In this document: piece by piece, positions 46,241 to 58,410 of the stretch
Layout of the letters: the number at the start of each line of letters is the position of its first letter
Numbering within the stretch: position 1 is the first letter of the stretch
From: Alisma plantago-aquatica
Lineage: Eukaryota; Streptophyta; Magnoliopsida; Alismatales; Alismataceae
DNA: 64,000 bases
Reading direction: 5' to 3'
NCBI GenBank assembly: GCA_963693085.1
Contig: OY856409.1
Coordinates: 1,619,149,711 to 1,619,213,710, forward strand
The notes under the pieces: model-generated
What the model saw: the letters and a program-made list of their open reading frames with translations, nothing else
Database searches by the model: none
What the model was told of the DNA's origin: nothing
Translations under genes and position numbers: made by a program

Positions 46241-47109
46241 GAAATGGTAGATTGATGCAAATCGACGGTAGAGTTGAAAGATGCAAGTTGAAGTAATGGT
46301 TGAGTGAGCAAACAAGAGTGAGCAATTGATGAGTTTTTAGGGAGATGCAAACCCACCAGGGGGACTATTGGCATATGTTGTGGGGTCTGCAACCATAAGG
46401 CATCATATAATGGATCCATTAATCGAAGAAGGTATAAGTCAACAAAAAATATGGTTCATTTATTCAAATTTTTCTTGCACCTACTAGTGGGACCACTGTC
46501 TCCTATGTTGATGCATGAGATATGAATCTTAAACCAACCACGAATCTCAGGGATTTGGATCAAAATCCTACAAATTAAAATAAAACCAAGAAAATCTAAA
46601 TGTAAGCTAGTTATAAGGTAAAATGAAGGGAATCAATCAACAATAAGCTAAAAGTGCAACTACAACTAGGATGAATATACATTCATCACTAGCATGATAG
46701 AAGCATAGGTGTATCATTAAACAACAAAAAAATAGTACATTCATGTAGCTAGACGGTTACAATTTGATGCTACAAACAATGTCATTGAGTATAAATCTTG
46801 AAACCTAGGGCTATAAGTGGCCAAAGATATTGACATCCAAAAGCATGATGTCATTGATGACTCTCAACTCTTGCATCACAATTCAACTAGGAGTAGAAGA
46901 CAAGAAAACATCTTATTACATACTACATGTTCCTCTTGAAACTACCTAAGTAATTTAATGAGATCAAGTTCACTCTTTACTGGAGAGATGAGTGCACTTA
47001 CTTTGATGTACTAGCAACCATAACTTCATGGATCAACATTCAAGATAATGATGCTAAATCGTGGAAGTCAAAATATTTCCCAACTAGCTTATTGTATGAA
47101 AATTGAAGC
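46241..47109. other. Unassigned DNA left of third copia LTR
   Basis: No gene or clear repeat. The start of the copia LTR to the right could lie as far left as about 47,010, but similarity to the other two LTRs is only secure from about 47,130. Confidence 0.45.
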
Positions 47110-47923
47110 AACCCTTTCCTATTGTCTCAGATATGAGATAATGATACAAGCATAATGGATGACTAAAGAATGATGTTACTTGATGACATATGTCTTCAGG
47201 TGAAGGACCTTGACAATGAGAGCATATGTATGATAAGAGTACATACATTCTTGTTATGTCTCTAGTCAGATATTACTGTGGAAGAAAAATAGATGACAAT
47301 CATACATCATAATGGAATGTCTGTCACTAATGACAGAGTATAATTAATCATGATATTAAATATAAATTCAAACACATTGGTATGTGTTAGAGAATAGTGT
47401 ACTGAATAGACCCACCTTGAGAGTGATATATGGGAACCATGAAATGGTAGTCAGAATCATCTCTTGAAGTGATAGTGGTGATTGTGGTTCTTAGACCAGA
47501 ATTCACTACACTTACTACATGTTGTTTGATGAACTTTAACACCATTCAAAATGATCTTGAATAAGGGTTTCCATAAAGTTGGTGATTGAGTAAATTGTAA
47601 CACATGGGGATTGACTATGAGTGATGTAGGTGGAATTTGGCCCTCCTATTGAGAGTTTTATATCACATGCCCTTGATAAGTGAGACAGAGAAACACATAG
47701 CCATGCTCATGTGAGTAAATTTGTGATAAGGGAACTCATTGTATCTCAACATCCTATTCTTGTTCAAGAAACATAGACTGGATATTAAGAGGATGATGAT
47801 TCCATGCCTCAAATTCAATCTAGATACCAAAGATAAGGAACTATACAATAATGTTAACATTGATAAAAGATTGTAGGTTGAATTTATTATCCAACTTTCC
47901 AATTACTTGGGGTAGTAATGATG

Positions 47924-47993
47924 GGATTAAGAGAGATATATTTCTCCCCCCCCTCTCCCATGCCCGTGGCAGAGGCCGAACACCCGGGAGGGT
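47924..47993. other. 70 bp GC-rich insert with 15 bp target duplication
   Basis: GGGGTAGTAATGATG occurs at 47,909-47,923 and again at 47,994-48,008, flanking 70 bp that includes TTTCTCCCCCCCCTCTCCC and GAGGCCGAACACCCGGGAGGG. The two sister LTRs (near 17,050 and 6,970, reversed) have only one copy of the flanking sequence and no insert. A 13-18 bp duplication around a short foreign piece is typical of LINE-machinery insertion. The source (truncated SINE or other RNA) is not identified. Confidence 0.8.
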
Positions 47994-48189
47994 GGGGTAG
48001 TAATGATGTGTTGCAAGGTAGTGCTCATTTCTTGTGTAGTCATAATGGTTATGGACTTCACTACCAACATAATATGGGACCTATAGGGTCAAACACATAG
48101 GATGCACTTGGAATAGGAGCTTACTCATTGCTAAGATTTAATTTGGTTGCTAAAAGAGTTTTAGTAATCAGACTAAACAACACTCGCTA

Positions 48190-48540
48190 TGCCATTCGAC
48201 CGACTGAAGTGTCTAGTCGATTGTCTGGAGTTTGTTAACCCTAGCCAATGGAACGAACAAGTCACCTAGTTGGAGTGTCCAACTAACCAATGAACCGGGT
48301 CCCCAAAGGATGGTCAAAATACTGAGTTGACTTATTGGATGCAAAATGACCAGTTCAACTTGGTCAAAGGACTTGTTTGACTAGGTCCAATGATTAATGA
48401 CATGTATAACAACATGTATTAATTATTGCATTAAAAGACAGTGTTATTTCTCCATTGACCACAAGCCAATCGACCAATTGGATACTCCAGTCAATCGGAT
48501 GGTGTGTTAATCGACCAACTAGATGGTCTAGTTCACTAAC
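48190..48540. repeat. Short-word array in third copia LTR
   Basis: Words such as CGACCGACTG, CTAGTCGATTG, CCAATCGACCAATTGG and AGTCAATCGGATGG recur in both orientations. The position corresponds to the arrays at 6,395-6,790 and 16,460-16,860 in the sister LTRs, but the words have drifted or been replaced. Confidence 0.6.
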
Positions 48541-49151
48541 TAGTTCACCATAGCAGTTGTCAAGCCATGAGATCTAACCTTTTATATCCCTTGTGTTTTG
48601 TAAACCCTAGCCCATCAACTCCTATATAAGGAGGAGGTGGACAAGGCTTAAGAAACACAATAGACATGAAGTCTAGAGAGGAAGTCAAAGAGATTTTTTT
48701 CAAGGCTCCTCACAGTTCTGGTAACATGTGAGAGAGACTTAGAAGTCTTCCCGAAAGGGAGAGATAGCAAGGGGAAAGGAAGTCAATGTTAACGCATTGA
48801 AAACGAAAGGGAAACTCCTTCCTATTGGCTTTGGAAGCACAAAGTGGAGTTTCAGGTGGTCCGCATGGACTAAGTAGAGGTGGGGAAGCTTTTTTTGCTA
48901 CACTGGGAGGACCTCATCAACTATTTTCCATGTGTACTACACCAAGAGGATGCCTATAGTTTTCATCAATGTGTGACATGAGAAGGAAGCACATCTCTGT
49001 GTAAGAATAGTCCTTGGTCTTACTCCAGGACAAGGCATGTCTTGCATCCTCTTTCTTAACACACTATTCATGACGCAATTTGCTAGTTAAGGAAGACATG
49101 GTAGATTTTTTCATTTCTACTGCCATACTCTGTCTCCATAATTCCCAACAA

Positions 49152-49164
49152 TCGTATCAAATCC
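49152..49164 (+). other. Decayed primer-binding site
   Basis: TCGTATCAAATCC lies one base after the LTR end at 49,150. It matches 9 of the 12 bases of TGGTATCAGAGC. Together with the LTR end it shows this LTR was a 5' LTR rather than a solo LTR, or that the solo event left the PBS side intact. Confidence 0.6.
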
Positions 49165-49305
49165 ACGTCAATTTATGGTGTATCAGGAGTTAAAAGGATA
49201 TGGTCAGATTTTATTTTATCGTTTATTTTGTTGCATATGGTATGAACATTTAAATGGTTAATGTGGATATCTGGTTAAATACTACATACATTTGGGAATC
49301 TCCCA

Positions 49306-49312
<7 letters not shown>

Positions 49313-49369
<57 letters not shown>

Positions 49370-49383
49370 ACATATACACACAC

Positions 49384-49431
<48 letters not shown>
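49313..49431. repeat. (TA)n-(CA)-(TA)n compound microsatellite
   Basis: A run of TA units at 49,313-49,367, a short CATATACACACACACAAA interruption, then a second TA run to 49,431. Three overlapping open frames with alternating Tyr/Ile products cross it and are artefacts of the repeat. Confidence 0.97.
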
Positions 49432-49437
<6 letters not shown>

Positions 49438-52400
49438 CATAGGTGGCACTCCAAATGGTTTTTATGGTGGATGTATTTGTGGTTATGGAAAATGCCCCTG
49501 GTATGCTTGTGAGGTTGGATGGTTTATTTTTTGTCTTATAAATTCAATTTGCACACTGAGCCTTGCTCTTTCTTCTTCAAATATAATTAATGTTTAACCC
49601 CCTATGCAGCCCTCAAACTTAACTCAAGGTATTCTCATTACACGATGTAATATGTAGATAGGATTAGCATTAGTTTATGTTTTGGAAAGAAGAAGGCTTT
49701 GACCTAGGCAAGTCCACTGACTGAGAGTCTAGTCAATTGACTGGAGGACAACATGAGCCAATAGATCGACCGTAGGCCCAACCAACTTCTTGGAAGAGTG
49801 AACCAACCACTTGAGAAGTAAGTTTCAACAACATGCATAATCTACAGTAGATTCTACCTAGCACTTGCTCACAACACTTAGGTCTCATCCTTGCATCTGA
49901 GCTATATCTGAACCTAAAAAATTAAAATGTAGGGAAGAGCCAACACAAACGAGTTGACTATGTAGTTCCCATAAAGGACAATGTGACTAAAAAGGAATCA
50001 TAATAGTAAAATTGTACCTTATTGAGATTCAAGAGTAGGAGTATATATTAGAGATATTTGGCATAAATAAGATCTAGCATGTATATGAGAAGATAAATGT
50101 TATCATTCAAACAAATGCATAGCCAAGCATAGGCATGAGAGGTACATACAAGGTCATCATTTAGTAGAACTAATCTATTCAAAGTAGAGGGTAAAATTGT
50201 ACCTTGTTGAGATTCAAGAGTAGGGGTATACATTAGATATATTTGGGGTCAATGATACAAATCAAGGGTCTTGGTACACAACATGTGAGTTCAAGGATTA
50301 ATATATAAGAAATCAACATTCAGGGTCATTAGGACCAATATTAAGCTTTAGTTATCTATATTTAACCTAGGTGGGTTTCACATCCATTATCAATTAATTC
50401 AACTTTCCAAGTATTCCGAGACCAACAAAATAATCAACATCATTTATCAACATCAATTTCAAGGTATTGACCCACACACCTAGGTCATATTAGGACAAAG
50501 TCTAACTTCATCATCAATAGTCCTCTTTGTCATCATCAAGTGTTTCGACATCAAGATTTAATTCTAGGTCTCCAATATTATCTTCAATGATGTACTCAAG
50601 ATATAAATTAGGGAAATCATAAGTTTTTATTATGTTATATATTGATAATAGAATAGATTATGAAAATGGACAACAGTTGAGAACAAGTAGTATCTATCCT
50701 TTTCAAGTACTTCTATTATGTTCATTGGAGTTTCCTATTAAGATTGATTAGTTCAAATTTTTGGTTTTGCCAATGAATCATTTGTTGTTATTGCACCAGT
50801 ATCTGATTGTATATCATGAATTTTAGATAGGATGATTATACCTTTTGAGAGGGGAAGGCAGGTCATTGATTTGTGATCATTAGTTGACGAGGCCCAATCA
50901 GATGGCTAAAGATGATCTTCTCCACTAACCAGTCATGTGAATTCTTGTTTGAGTGTGTAGAGGCCTAATTTTTTATACGATCTTTGGGTAGAGTTTGAAT
51001 GTGACTAGATAGGCCATGGCTCATTTTCCTCATAAGCAACCTATGTACAAGGTGAGGCAATCTGTTGTGTTTGTTCTCAGTGGAGAGTAGGGGAAAATGA
51101 GAAGGGGGATTTTTGGAGGGATAGGGAAGTAGCTGACTGGTCTCAATAAGGCCTCACAAATTTAATTACAAAGTTGGTTCGAGCCAGGGTGAAGCAAGGA
51201 GGATGGAAGGTGGTAGTTGATCTAACTAGCAATGGGATGAATGTAAAGGGATAACATAGAGTTCTAGGTCCGCTTTACATGTAGTTGAGCACGGGATGAG
51301 TTTATGGGGTTGAGGCAAGATCAATGAATGGAATCTTATAAGGTCCCATGTCAAGGTTTAGGGTTTGGGGGGGACTTCACTATTAAAATAAGAAAATAGA
51401 AAAGTTATTAGGTGAAATGTCCATGAATATGGCACCAAAAGGGCTTGTGCGACCCATGATCCAGTTCATATTGCTGAGAGGAGGGCGAAAGTAAAATTAA
51501 GGAGAGGGGGAGAGCCACGAAGTTAGGAGAGATAGAGGTATATCATGGTCCACTATCCCCTACTTCCCCATAAATCGAGGAAGGCAGTAGACACTTGTGA
51601 TGCAGTTGGATCTTGATCCAATTGTGGCACAATCAAGGGTTAGGCCATGCTTAGGCAAGAACCAGGGTACTAGAGACATTGATTCAAAAGGGAACCATCT
51701 AGTCTAGAGAGGTTATCCATGCAAATGGAGGAAAAGGAGTTTCAAAGCAATTCCTCCTACAAAAAGTAGGAAGGTGTAATTCAAGTGATGTTTAAATCAT
51801 AGCTTGGTTATAGGGTTTCGTATAGACATAAAGAATTTCAAGTCCAAAAAATATTGCTATATCATTAATTAATCAATATAGTAGAGAATTAGATCATTGC
51901 TAGGGTTTTACTTAACAAATGCAATTAATTGAATCAAATCCCTACTTTTCTAATTAAGGCACAAGAATGATCAATATATGTTTCAAGATGAAGTGAGGTT
52001 AATATCAAGGTACTAGAAGTATAAAACAATAATATAAGCCAAGGTGGTGAAAACTCACTTTTCCAAAGTCACCTTTCTTCCTTTTTTGCATTCTATATGT
52101 TCTCCATCCTGATTGGTTCATTGGTATTATTGAAGTATATATACTCTATATGTTTATTTGTTTTGCATTAACACCCTCATGTAGATACATTAACCACACT
52201 CTTCAATATTGGATCCCACCCATGATAGAATGTGTTAACTTGATGCCACTCCAAAACATCTTGGTGTGGGCATTTGTTTGAGATTTTTTTTGTATTGTTC
52301 ACATGCCTCAGGTTAATTGTCTTTGCCATATATCTTGAAATATAAATTGCGTAGATCTGTAAGGTCTTATTGAAAGGGGAAAACTCTAATAAAAGTAACT

Positions 52401-53195
52401 TAAGAGTGGTTATGGTAGATCTATTCTCAAGGCTTTACATCCATTTATTTCCTCCCTTCTTAGTGAGAAAGGGTGCATACAAGGTTTCAATCCCTCTTTA
52501 TCATGCCATAAATGTGCATTGTACTTGTTATCTCCAAAATTATGGTGATGTGAAGTTCATGTCTTTGTTTAAGGAGCATAGAGAATTGGTTCATTCTACA
52601 ATGAAAGTGTTGCTCCGATTTGGGTTATAGTGTTTCAATGCAACTTTTAGTGTAGCTATCAATCATCTATATTCATTTTTGGTTGGGGAGAGGGATACTC
52701 TATCAAGTTTCTCTCCATTGTAGATTGTAATATAGAACCAGTTGATGCTTAGTTGCTAATATCTCATCCCTCAAGTGGAAATGAGTATCTCCTTGATCTT
52801 TATAGGTCTTGATGTGAGATTGAATGGTCATCTAGTTTTGATAATTCTTTAGTGCTATCTTGCACATTATAAGTGGTACAAACTATACATTGGTCTTGCA
52901 TAAGAAATTGAAGTAGAAATCAATCACTAGTCTACAAAAGACAAGAAAAAGTGAAATAGGTCCATGTAATCGCCTATAGAAAAACAATTCAGAAATATCT
53001 ACTAACACAAAACACAAACTTTAATCCTCACAACAAAATAAAAACATGTTTCAAAAGAATATGAGCAAGTTTTGTTTATGAGTAATCACCACATGATGTT
53101 ACCCACAGTAGGACAAATCACAATGTACAATGAAAAGTAGGGTGTATCCTTAGGAAGTCAAAGTGGTCACATAGATAACACTAAGCAAGTAAAAA
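49432..53195. other. Unassigned DNA, possibly decayed copia interior
   Basis: This lies downstream of the + copia LTR and PBS, but no gag, protease or pol motif is visible. One frame on + at 52,370-52,630 (86 codons) matches nothing I know. The only internal repeat noticed is the 185 bp-spaced duplication at 50,006-50,245. Confidence 0.45.
50006..50245 (+). repeat. Partial tandem duplication, 185 bp period
   Basis: A segment of about 55 bp starting GTAAAATTGTACCTTRTTGAG occurs at 50,006-50,060 and 50,191-50,245 with five or so differences (ATTCAAGAGTAGGRGTATAYATTAGA shared). The sequence between them is not repeated further. Confidence 0.85.
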
Positions 53196-53501
53196 TGTGA
53201 CGACCCAAATACAAATCAAGCCATCACCAGTAATAATCATGGAATAATCATAAGCAATGGAATTTAAAAATCACTAAGAATTAAAACAATTTTGCACATA
53301 GATCCTCTTCCAGGAAATTCTTACAAAAAGAACCAAAACTTTATATACATGTGGTTCATATCATTCATACATTGTTCCATCTCATCTTGAGGATAACAAT
53401 TACCAGTTGGTTTATCTTAACATGTACAATAGCAACATAAAAATCTCGAGGTAAACAACCAAAATCTCAAGTCATTCGTAAAAACCACTAAGAACTATCT
53501 C

Positions 53502-53524
53502 CCAAGGACCTGAGAGTACAGAGA
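53502..53524 (-). promoter_or_regulatory. Conserved LTR 16-mer (reversed copy)
   Basis: Reading on minus: TGTACTCTCAGGTCCTTGG, as in the + LTRs at 27,562, 37,682 and 60,664. The TATA run that precedes it elsewhere has become GTAGATAG here, so a TATA-dependent promoter would be lost in this copy. Confidence 0.55.
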
Positions 53525-53636
53525 CGACACATAGGACTTCTATCTACAAGACACGACAGATAGTACACTCAAGCTGAGTTGTCACTGCTATCCCGGCTGT
53601 TGGTCTCCTTCTGTACAAAGGTCTCTACCGCTTCGT

Positions 53637-53710
53637 GCACGTCCACCTAAAAATTATGGATCCCACGGGGTGAGACAATTGTCCCAGCGAGAGATATAAC
53701 TCTCCGCCGA
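53637..53710 (-). promoter_or_regulatory. Conserved double-palindrome block (reversed copy)
   Basis: On minus it reads CGGCGGAGAGTTATATCTCTCGC, then GGGACAATTGTCTCACCCCGTGGGATCC, then TTTTTAGGTGGACGT. The loop of the second stem is gone, but the sequence is still palindromic. Distance to the LTR end is about 515 bp, as in the other copies. Confidence 0.65.
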
Positions 53711-55699
53711 CTATATTATTATCAAGGTTAAACAGTATAAAACTAAGAAGAGGTTCTTTTGTATTAATAAGCAGGATTAATTACTGCTATAAGAAGAACA
53801 GAGTAGTCATTTCTCTTAAAATAATGCATCTATCTATGGTAGAGTAATAAATCATCTATTTACTATGTAAGGGAATATGAAGAAATATGAACAACATCTA
53901 TTCAACTAAGATGTATAAACGGAGTGTACATCAACCAATATCTTTCCGTATTTGATCCTTAAGAAAATATGCTACACAACTGATTACATATTATAGTCAC
54001 ACTTATTCCATGAGGAGATGAAATATACCGTTCATGCTTCAACTGACCACTAGTAAGTCAAAATCGGTACCGTACAAGGTCAATAGAAGAGTCAGTTGTT
54101 AAGACCTCACCTTTCTCAGTCAGTACGAGACCACTTAGATTCAGCAGGACATCTTGTGTCATCTGCAAGTAGCATGCCAGGATATAGCGGCATCTATGCT
54201 ATAGAGTTACTGCCATAGCATGTACTCTCTTTGCGAGAAGTCCATGTAGCTTTCCCAAATTATAATATAAGGATAAGGAAGATCAACATCAATTCCTCTC
54301 CTAGTCGGGAGATTTTATACTTCAATCCCGACACCACTTAGAAATGAAGAAGGATTTACACATCAATTTCTTAGTTGGTCGGGAGATTCACATCATCCCA
54401 GAATAAATAAGGAAGGTGTGACACCGAATCTTCATTAGGATGTTTGGATATACTTTGTCCTTTACCCCCGCATATTCAAAAATATGCACTTCCAAGTTAA
54501 ACTCGTTTCACCATCAGCAATTTCTGACACTGAATGGATCTATGGTCAGGGCACTACATGATAAAATTTAACTTGATTAATTGGGTACATTACAATATCT
54601 TTTTAGCATGAACCAAGTTTCAAACATGAACTATAATAGATGCTATAGAGAGAAGTGTGGTACTTTTAAGATCTTTGCAACATTTTTTAAAGTATATCAC
54701 TCGGGTTCTCAATCCATTATCACATCATTGGGAATTCTCATCCCTTCATATCATCATCATCATGATTACTAGTTCTGGGTATTCAAACCCTTAGATCACC
54801 ACATAGCATTGTTACCTCTGTAATAGGTAACCATTACCTCTAGGTTCTCAGACCAAGGTATTCATCTCACTTGTTGTACAAGTATTTCACATAGATCACA
54901 TAATTCATTAAACATCTTGTCACCTCTTACTAGGCAACAACTTATCTTTTAAGACATCAGACTGTATAATCATTATATTTGTTATACAAGTATTTCACAT
55001 AGCTTACAAGACTTATTTAAATCTATTGATATAGCACATCATAGCTCATATCTTTCTATGCTCATCATTTCATGATTCTTGTATAGTGTGCACTTTATTA
55101 TGAAAGACTCTTATCAGCATGTGACATCATTATACAATTTAAGAGAAATGCATTCTTCCCATGATTAGGGTTAGGATTATATACATCATCACCCTGTGAT
55201 ATAAGAAAGTACATCCTTACCATTATTAGGGTTAGGATTTCTCAATCTAACCGATTATGTTTGTAAAAGCATATCATCACCCTTCATGAGGGTTAGATTT
55301 TTCCTTTATTAACAATTAAGGATTCAAGATCATAATGTCTAGAATCAAACCTTAATGCATACCCCACTCATCTTAGGAGTTTCAATACATACTTATCAAC
55401 ATGTTTATCACACATGAAAAAGTCTCTCTCTCATCCTTATTAGGATATTGAATGCATCTTACTTAATTCACTTCTTAAGGTCTATTGGTTTATCATTATC
55501 AAATTGAATTAAACTCATTGTGTCTCAATATTGCATAAATCACACAACATACATTACTTAGACAAGTTTTAATGGATTGGAGCATGCCTACCATATTGGG
55601 TATCATGGTACATAATGTTATCCTTTTGTACTTGAAGATGCACATAACATCATATTATGGTTCCATACAAATCCTTTGATAAAACTACAACATCATGTC

Positions 55700-56890
55700 A
55701 GGTTTAGGGTTTATCACCTAGCTCCATATCGTGTAGCCATGCCGGGTTGACTATCACCTAGCTCTATATCATGTAGCCATGTCGGGTTGTCTATCACCTA
55801 GCTCTTATCATCTTAAGTCACCCATATATCGTGTATGGGTGAGCCTCTTTAACTTTATATCGGGCATAGGGTGTCAAGGGTATACCATATCGGGTATAAC
55901 ATGAGTTGCCTCATCAAGTATCGTTTAAGTATATAAAAATAGCACCATATTGGTTTCTTGTCTTAGATTACCATATCGTGTTCCTATATTGGATTGCCAT
56001 ATCGTGATCCATATTGGATATCATATCAGTTTATGTGTTGGACATCATATCGGTTTATGTGTTGGACATCATATCGGTTTCCATCTTGGGTTTAGCATAT
56101 CGGGTTATATATATTGGGTATCATGTCGGGTTACCTATAATAGATAAACCCTTGATCTTATAACCTCTATATACTTTCAAGGTTCAGTTATTTTATAATA
56201 AGTACAAAAGAAGATAGATTTTAGTTGCACTTCAACTCATCTCAAGGTAGTTGGGTACATCGGGCTTCGAAGGCAATTGTTTTTCAAAGCGTATCGGATT
56301 TCCATTTCTCCATCTAGGGTTTTGCCCATTTTGTGTAAAAGGTAAATATTTAACCTTGTATCGTGTATGAAGTGCTAGTAGGTAACTCCCATATCATTCA
56401 CAATACATGTCTTATATCAAGTATGAGGTATCACCTATCTCAATATCAGGTTATCTCCCATCTAGGGTTTCATATTGAGTTTAAGGTATTTCAACACATG
56501 TCGAGTTGTACCATATGTTTAACTACATGTCTTATATTGTGCATAAGTATGTTCTTAGCAACATATCATGTACTAGGTGTGTATTTCATGTTCATATCGT
56601 GCAAGAAGTGCTTGCTTGTCTCCCTCCTCTCGGGTTTCTCAAAATTAGGGTTTAGCATATCAATTTATAAGTATGTACTTGACACTATATCGTGCATGAA
56701 GTCTTTGCTTGACTTCATATCATGTAAGAGATGTATGATTGACACCATGTCATGTTCAATATGTAAACTTCATCTCCATATTGTGGAAGGTGGTATAAAC
56801 TCATAAACATATTGTACTAGTAATGTATGTGCATAACCATATCGGGTTAAAGGTACTTGCTTAGGTGCTTGAACCCGATATCACTTTATA
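55700..56890 (-). repeat. CCGATA/TATCGG word array in minus LTR
   Basis: On + the words are ATATCGGGTT, ATATCGTGTA, ATATCGGTTT and CATATTGGG-type decay products, more than 25 of them in 1.2 kb. On the LTR's own strand they read AACCCGATAT. The array continues after the nested LTR with GGCCGATATCACC, GATATCACC, TCGATATCC and TGGCCGATAGG (61,060-61,610). A 147-codon open frame on + (56,363-56,806) reads through the words and is not a gene. Confidence 0.85.
55712..55831. repeat. 40 bp tandem repeat
   Basis: Units start TATCACCTAGCTC at 55,712, 55,752 and 55,792, the third being incomplete. Each full unit contains CATATCRTGTAGCCATGYCGGGTTG, so the CGGGTT word array and this tandem repeat overlap. 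Confidence 0.9.
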
Positions 56891-57170
56891 AGGAGATACC
56901 ATCATATTCAATCTCTAGCCCTTCGTTCTAACTATTATAGTTCATGGGTAACATGTCTGCGAAACTACTAGAACTCATAGTTTCATCAAATATTCAATAA
57001 AATTTCGGAATTGAAAGTAGAACATTAAGTATAGCAAGATAGATGGTGAATAATAACATGGTTGGGTTCAAGTTATATAACATGCCTTATGATCAACTTC
57101 AAAGCTTCAAGCTCCAAAACTTCACATTCCTAAGTATGAATATGAGCTTATAGAAGTCCAAGGCTTGAGC

Positions 57171-57175
57171 TTCTT
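57171..57175. other. Target-site duplication of solo LTR (left)
   Basis: TTCTT, directly before the LTR start TGTAAGGACC at 57,176. It is identical to 61,028-61,032. Five bases is the usual duplication made by LTR-element integrases. Confidence 0.93.
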
Positions 57176-58220
57176 TGTAAGGACCCTGACCTGCGTTTAG
57201 GGTTTACCCTGTTTGTTTTGCTTGATCTTGGTGCTTTGGTGCTTGCTAATCACCTTAAGTGGTGATTAGGGTTTTGTTGAGCTTTGTTGAGAGTTCGAGG
57301 GGCTACTTGCAAATAACCCAAGTTTAGGGTTTTGTGTGCAAGTTTGCCATCTTTTGAGATGTTTTCCCCTCTTTGCTTCCTCTAGGGTTGAGAGGAAGGC
57401 TTGGGCTTGTTGTTTGAGTCCTTTGGGCATGAGTTGAGCTTGTTTGGGCCTTGAGGTGCCTTGTTTGGGCTTGCTTGAGCCTTGTGTCGCCCAGGTGCCT
57501 TAGTGTGTCGCCCAGTTGCTTGGTGTGTCGCCCAGTAGAGTTGTTGGTTGTGTCGCCCATGTTGCTTGGTCCAGCTTTGACCATGTTTGGTGGACTCTTG
57601 GTTTGTATCTTGGACAAGTGTCTCTTGGCTTGCTAGTGTGTTGGCTTGAACCCTAGGACAAGTGTCCCTTGGGTGGGTGACACATAGCATGGTTGTACCT
57701 TGGTTTCTCCTCCCCTTCTTTCTATATAGGTAGCTCTTTTCTTTGCCTTAGTCTTTTTTGGTCCTTTGGTCTCTCCTCCACCTTGAGTGCACGATACCCC
57801 TCTCCATCTTGCTTGTGTTGGCCGATACACTTCCTTGGAGCTGAAGTGGTGGCCGATACACCTCCCTGGAGCAGCTTGGTGGACGATAGCTTTGGACCCT
57901 GGAGTGCTTTGGACCTTGGAGCTTAAGGCGGGTTGCATAGTTTCTAACCCTAACTCTTTTACCTCTAGCTTTAACGTTGTTACATGCTAGTAGACTAGTT
58001 TAGTTTCCTTGCTTATGTACCTTAGTGGCCGATATCCCCCTCTAGGGTTTAGGGTGTCCTTTGTATACCTTTGCTTTCTAGGGTTTGGGGCTTCCTTGTG
58101 TTGAAGGTTGAAGATGACCTAGGGTTGGGCGATACCCCTTCCTTGTGAGTGTGTTGGGTGACACACTTGCCCCTAAGTTGAACGATATGAGTAACCTTGG
58201 GTTGAGCAACACCTTTGTCT

Positions 58221-58310
58221 CTGAGTTGGCCGACATGGTCCCCTTTGTTCTTGTGTTGGCCGACATGGTCCCCTTTGTTCTTGTGTTGGCCGACATGGTG
58301 ACCATGTTGG
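58221..58310 (+). repeat. 30 bp tandem repeat (GGCCGACATGGTCCCC)
   Basis: TTGGCCGACATGGTCCCC with TTTGTTCTTGTG between repeats occurs twice in perfect tandem, followed by a third TTGGCCGACATGGT start. Period 30 bp. Confidence 0.92.
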
Positions 58311-58410
58311 GCGACATGGCACCTTGGGTGGACGATAGGATGAGTCCTTGTGGGTGGCCGATACCCTTGCCCATGAGTGGCCGATAGGGTTAATGGCCGA
58401 TAGCCCTAAT

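Larger units (their letters stand above)
47110..49150 (+). repeat. Angela-like copia LTR, + orientation (5' LTR remnant)
   Basis: Its reverse complement matches the copia LTRs at 5,805 and 15,899 along most of the length. Examples are ATGAGATAATGAT and GACATATGTCTTCAGG near 47,140-47,205, GTCTCTAGTCAGATATTACTGTGGAAG near 47,260, CACCTTGAGAGTGATATATGG near 47,411, and the end CTGCCATACTCTGTCTCCATAATTCCCAACA against CTGCCCGCTCTGTCACCATATTTCCCTACA. It ends CA at 49,150 with a PBS-like sequence beyond, so it is a 5' LTR of a + element. No gag or pol follows. A word array lies at 48,190-48,540. A 70 bp insert at 47,924-47,993 is private to this copy. Confidence 0.85.
53196..57175 (-). repeat. 3' LTR of minus-strand gypsy element, distal part
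   Basis: On + it begins TGTGACGACCC; on minus this is the LTR end GGGTCGTCACA. Reversed, it matches the chromovirus LTR: TTTTAATTCTTAGTGATTTTTAAATTCC against TTTTAATTTTTAGTGATTTTCAATAATTCC (27,789 onward), the 16-mer (53,507-53,522), the double-palindrome block (53,637-53,710) and the CGGTACCGTACAAGGTCAATAGAAGAG segment near 54,066. It is interrupted at 57,175 by the solo LTR and resumes at 61,028. Joined length is about 5.1 kb, close to the 5.28 kb of the chromovirus LTR. Confidence 0.88.

Noticed and set aside
49250..49597. Three overlapping open frames rich in Tyr and Ile
   Set aside because: They are translations of the (TA)n/(CA)n microsatellite in different frames and strands.
52370..52630. 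86-codon frame on + with a few Cys and His
   Set aside because: The spacing of Cys and His fits no zinc motif I know, and nothing in the context supports a gene.
56363..56806. 147-codon open frame on +
   Set aside because: It reads through the TATCGTG/TATCGGG word array of the minus LTR. Its product is repetitive (ISCK, SFSM-like) with no known domain.
57324..57938. Overlapping open frames of about 100 codons on minus
   Set aside because: They lie inside the solo LTR and read the GTCGCCCA words; there is no domain or supporting signal.
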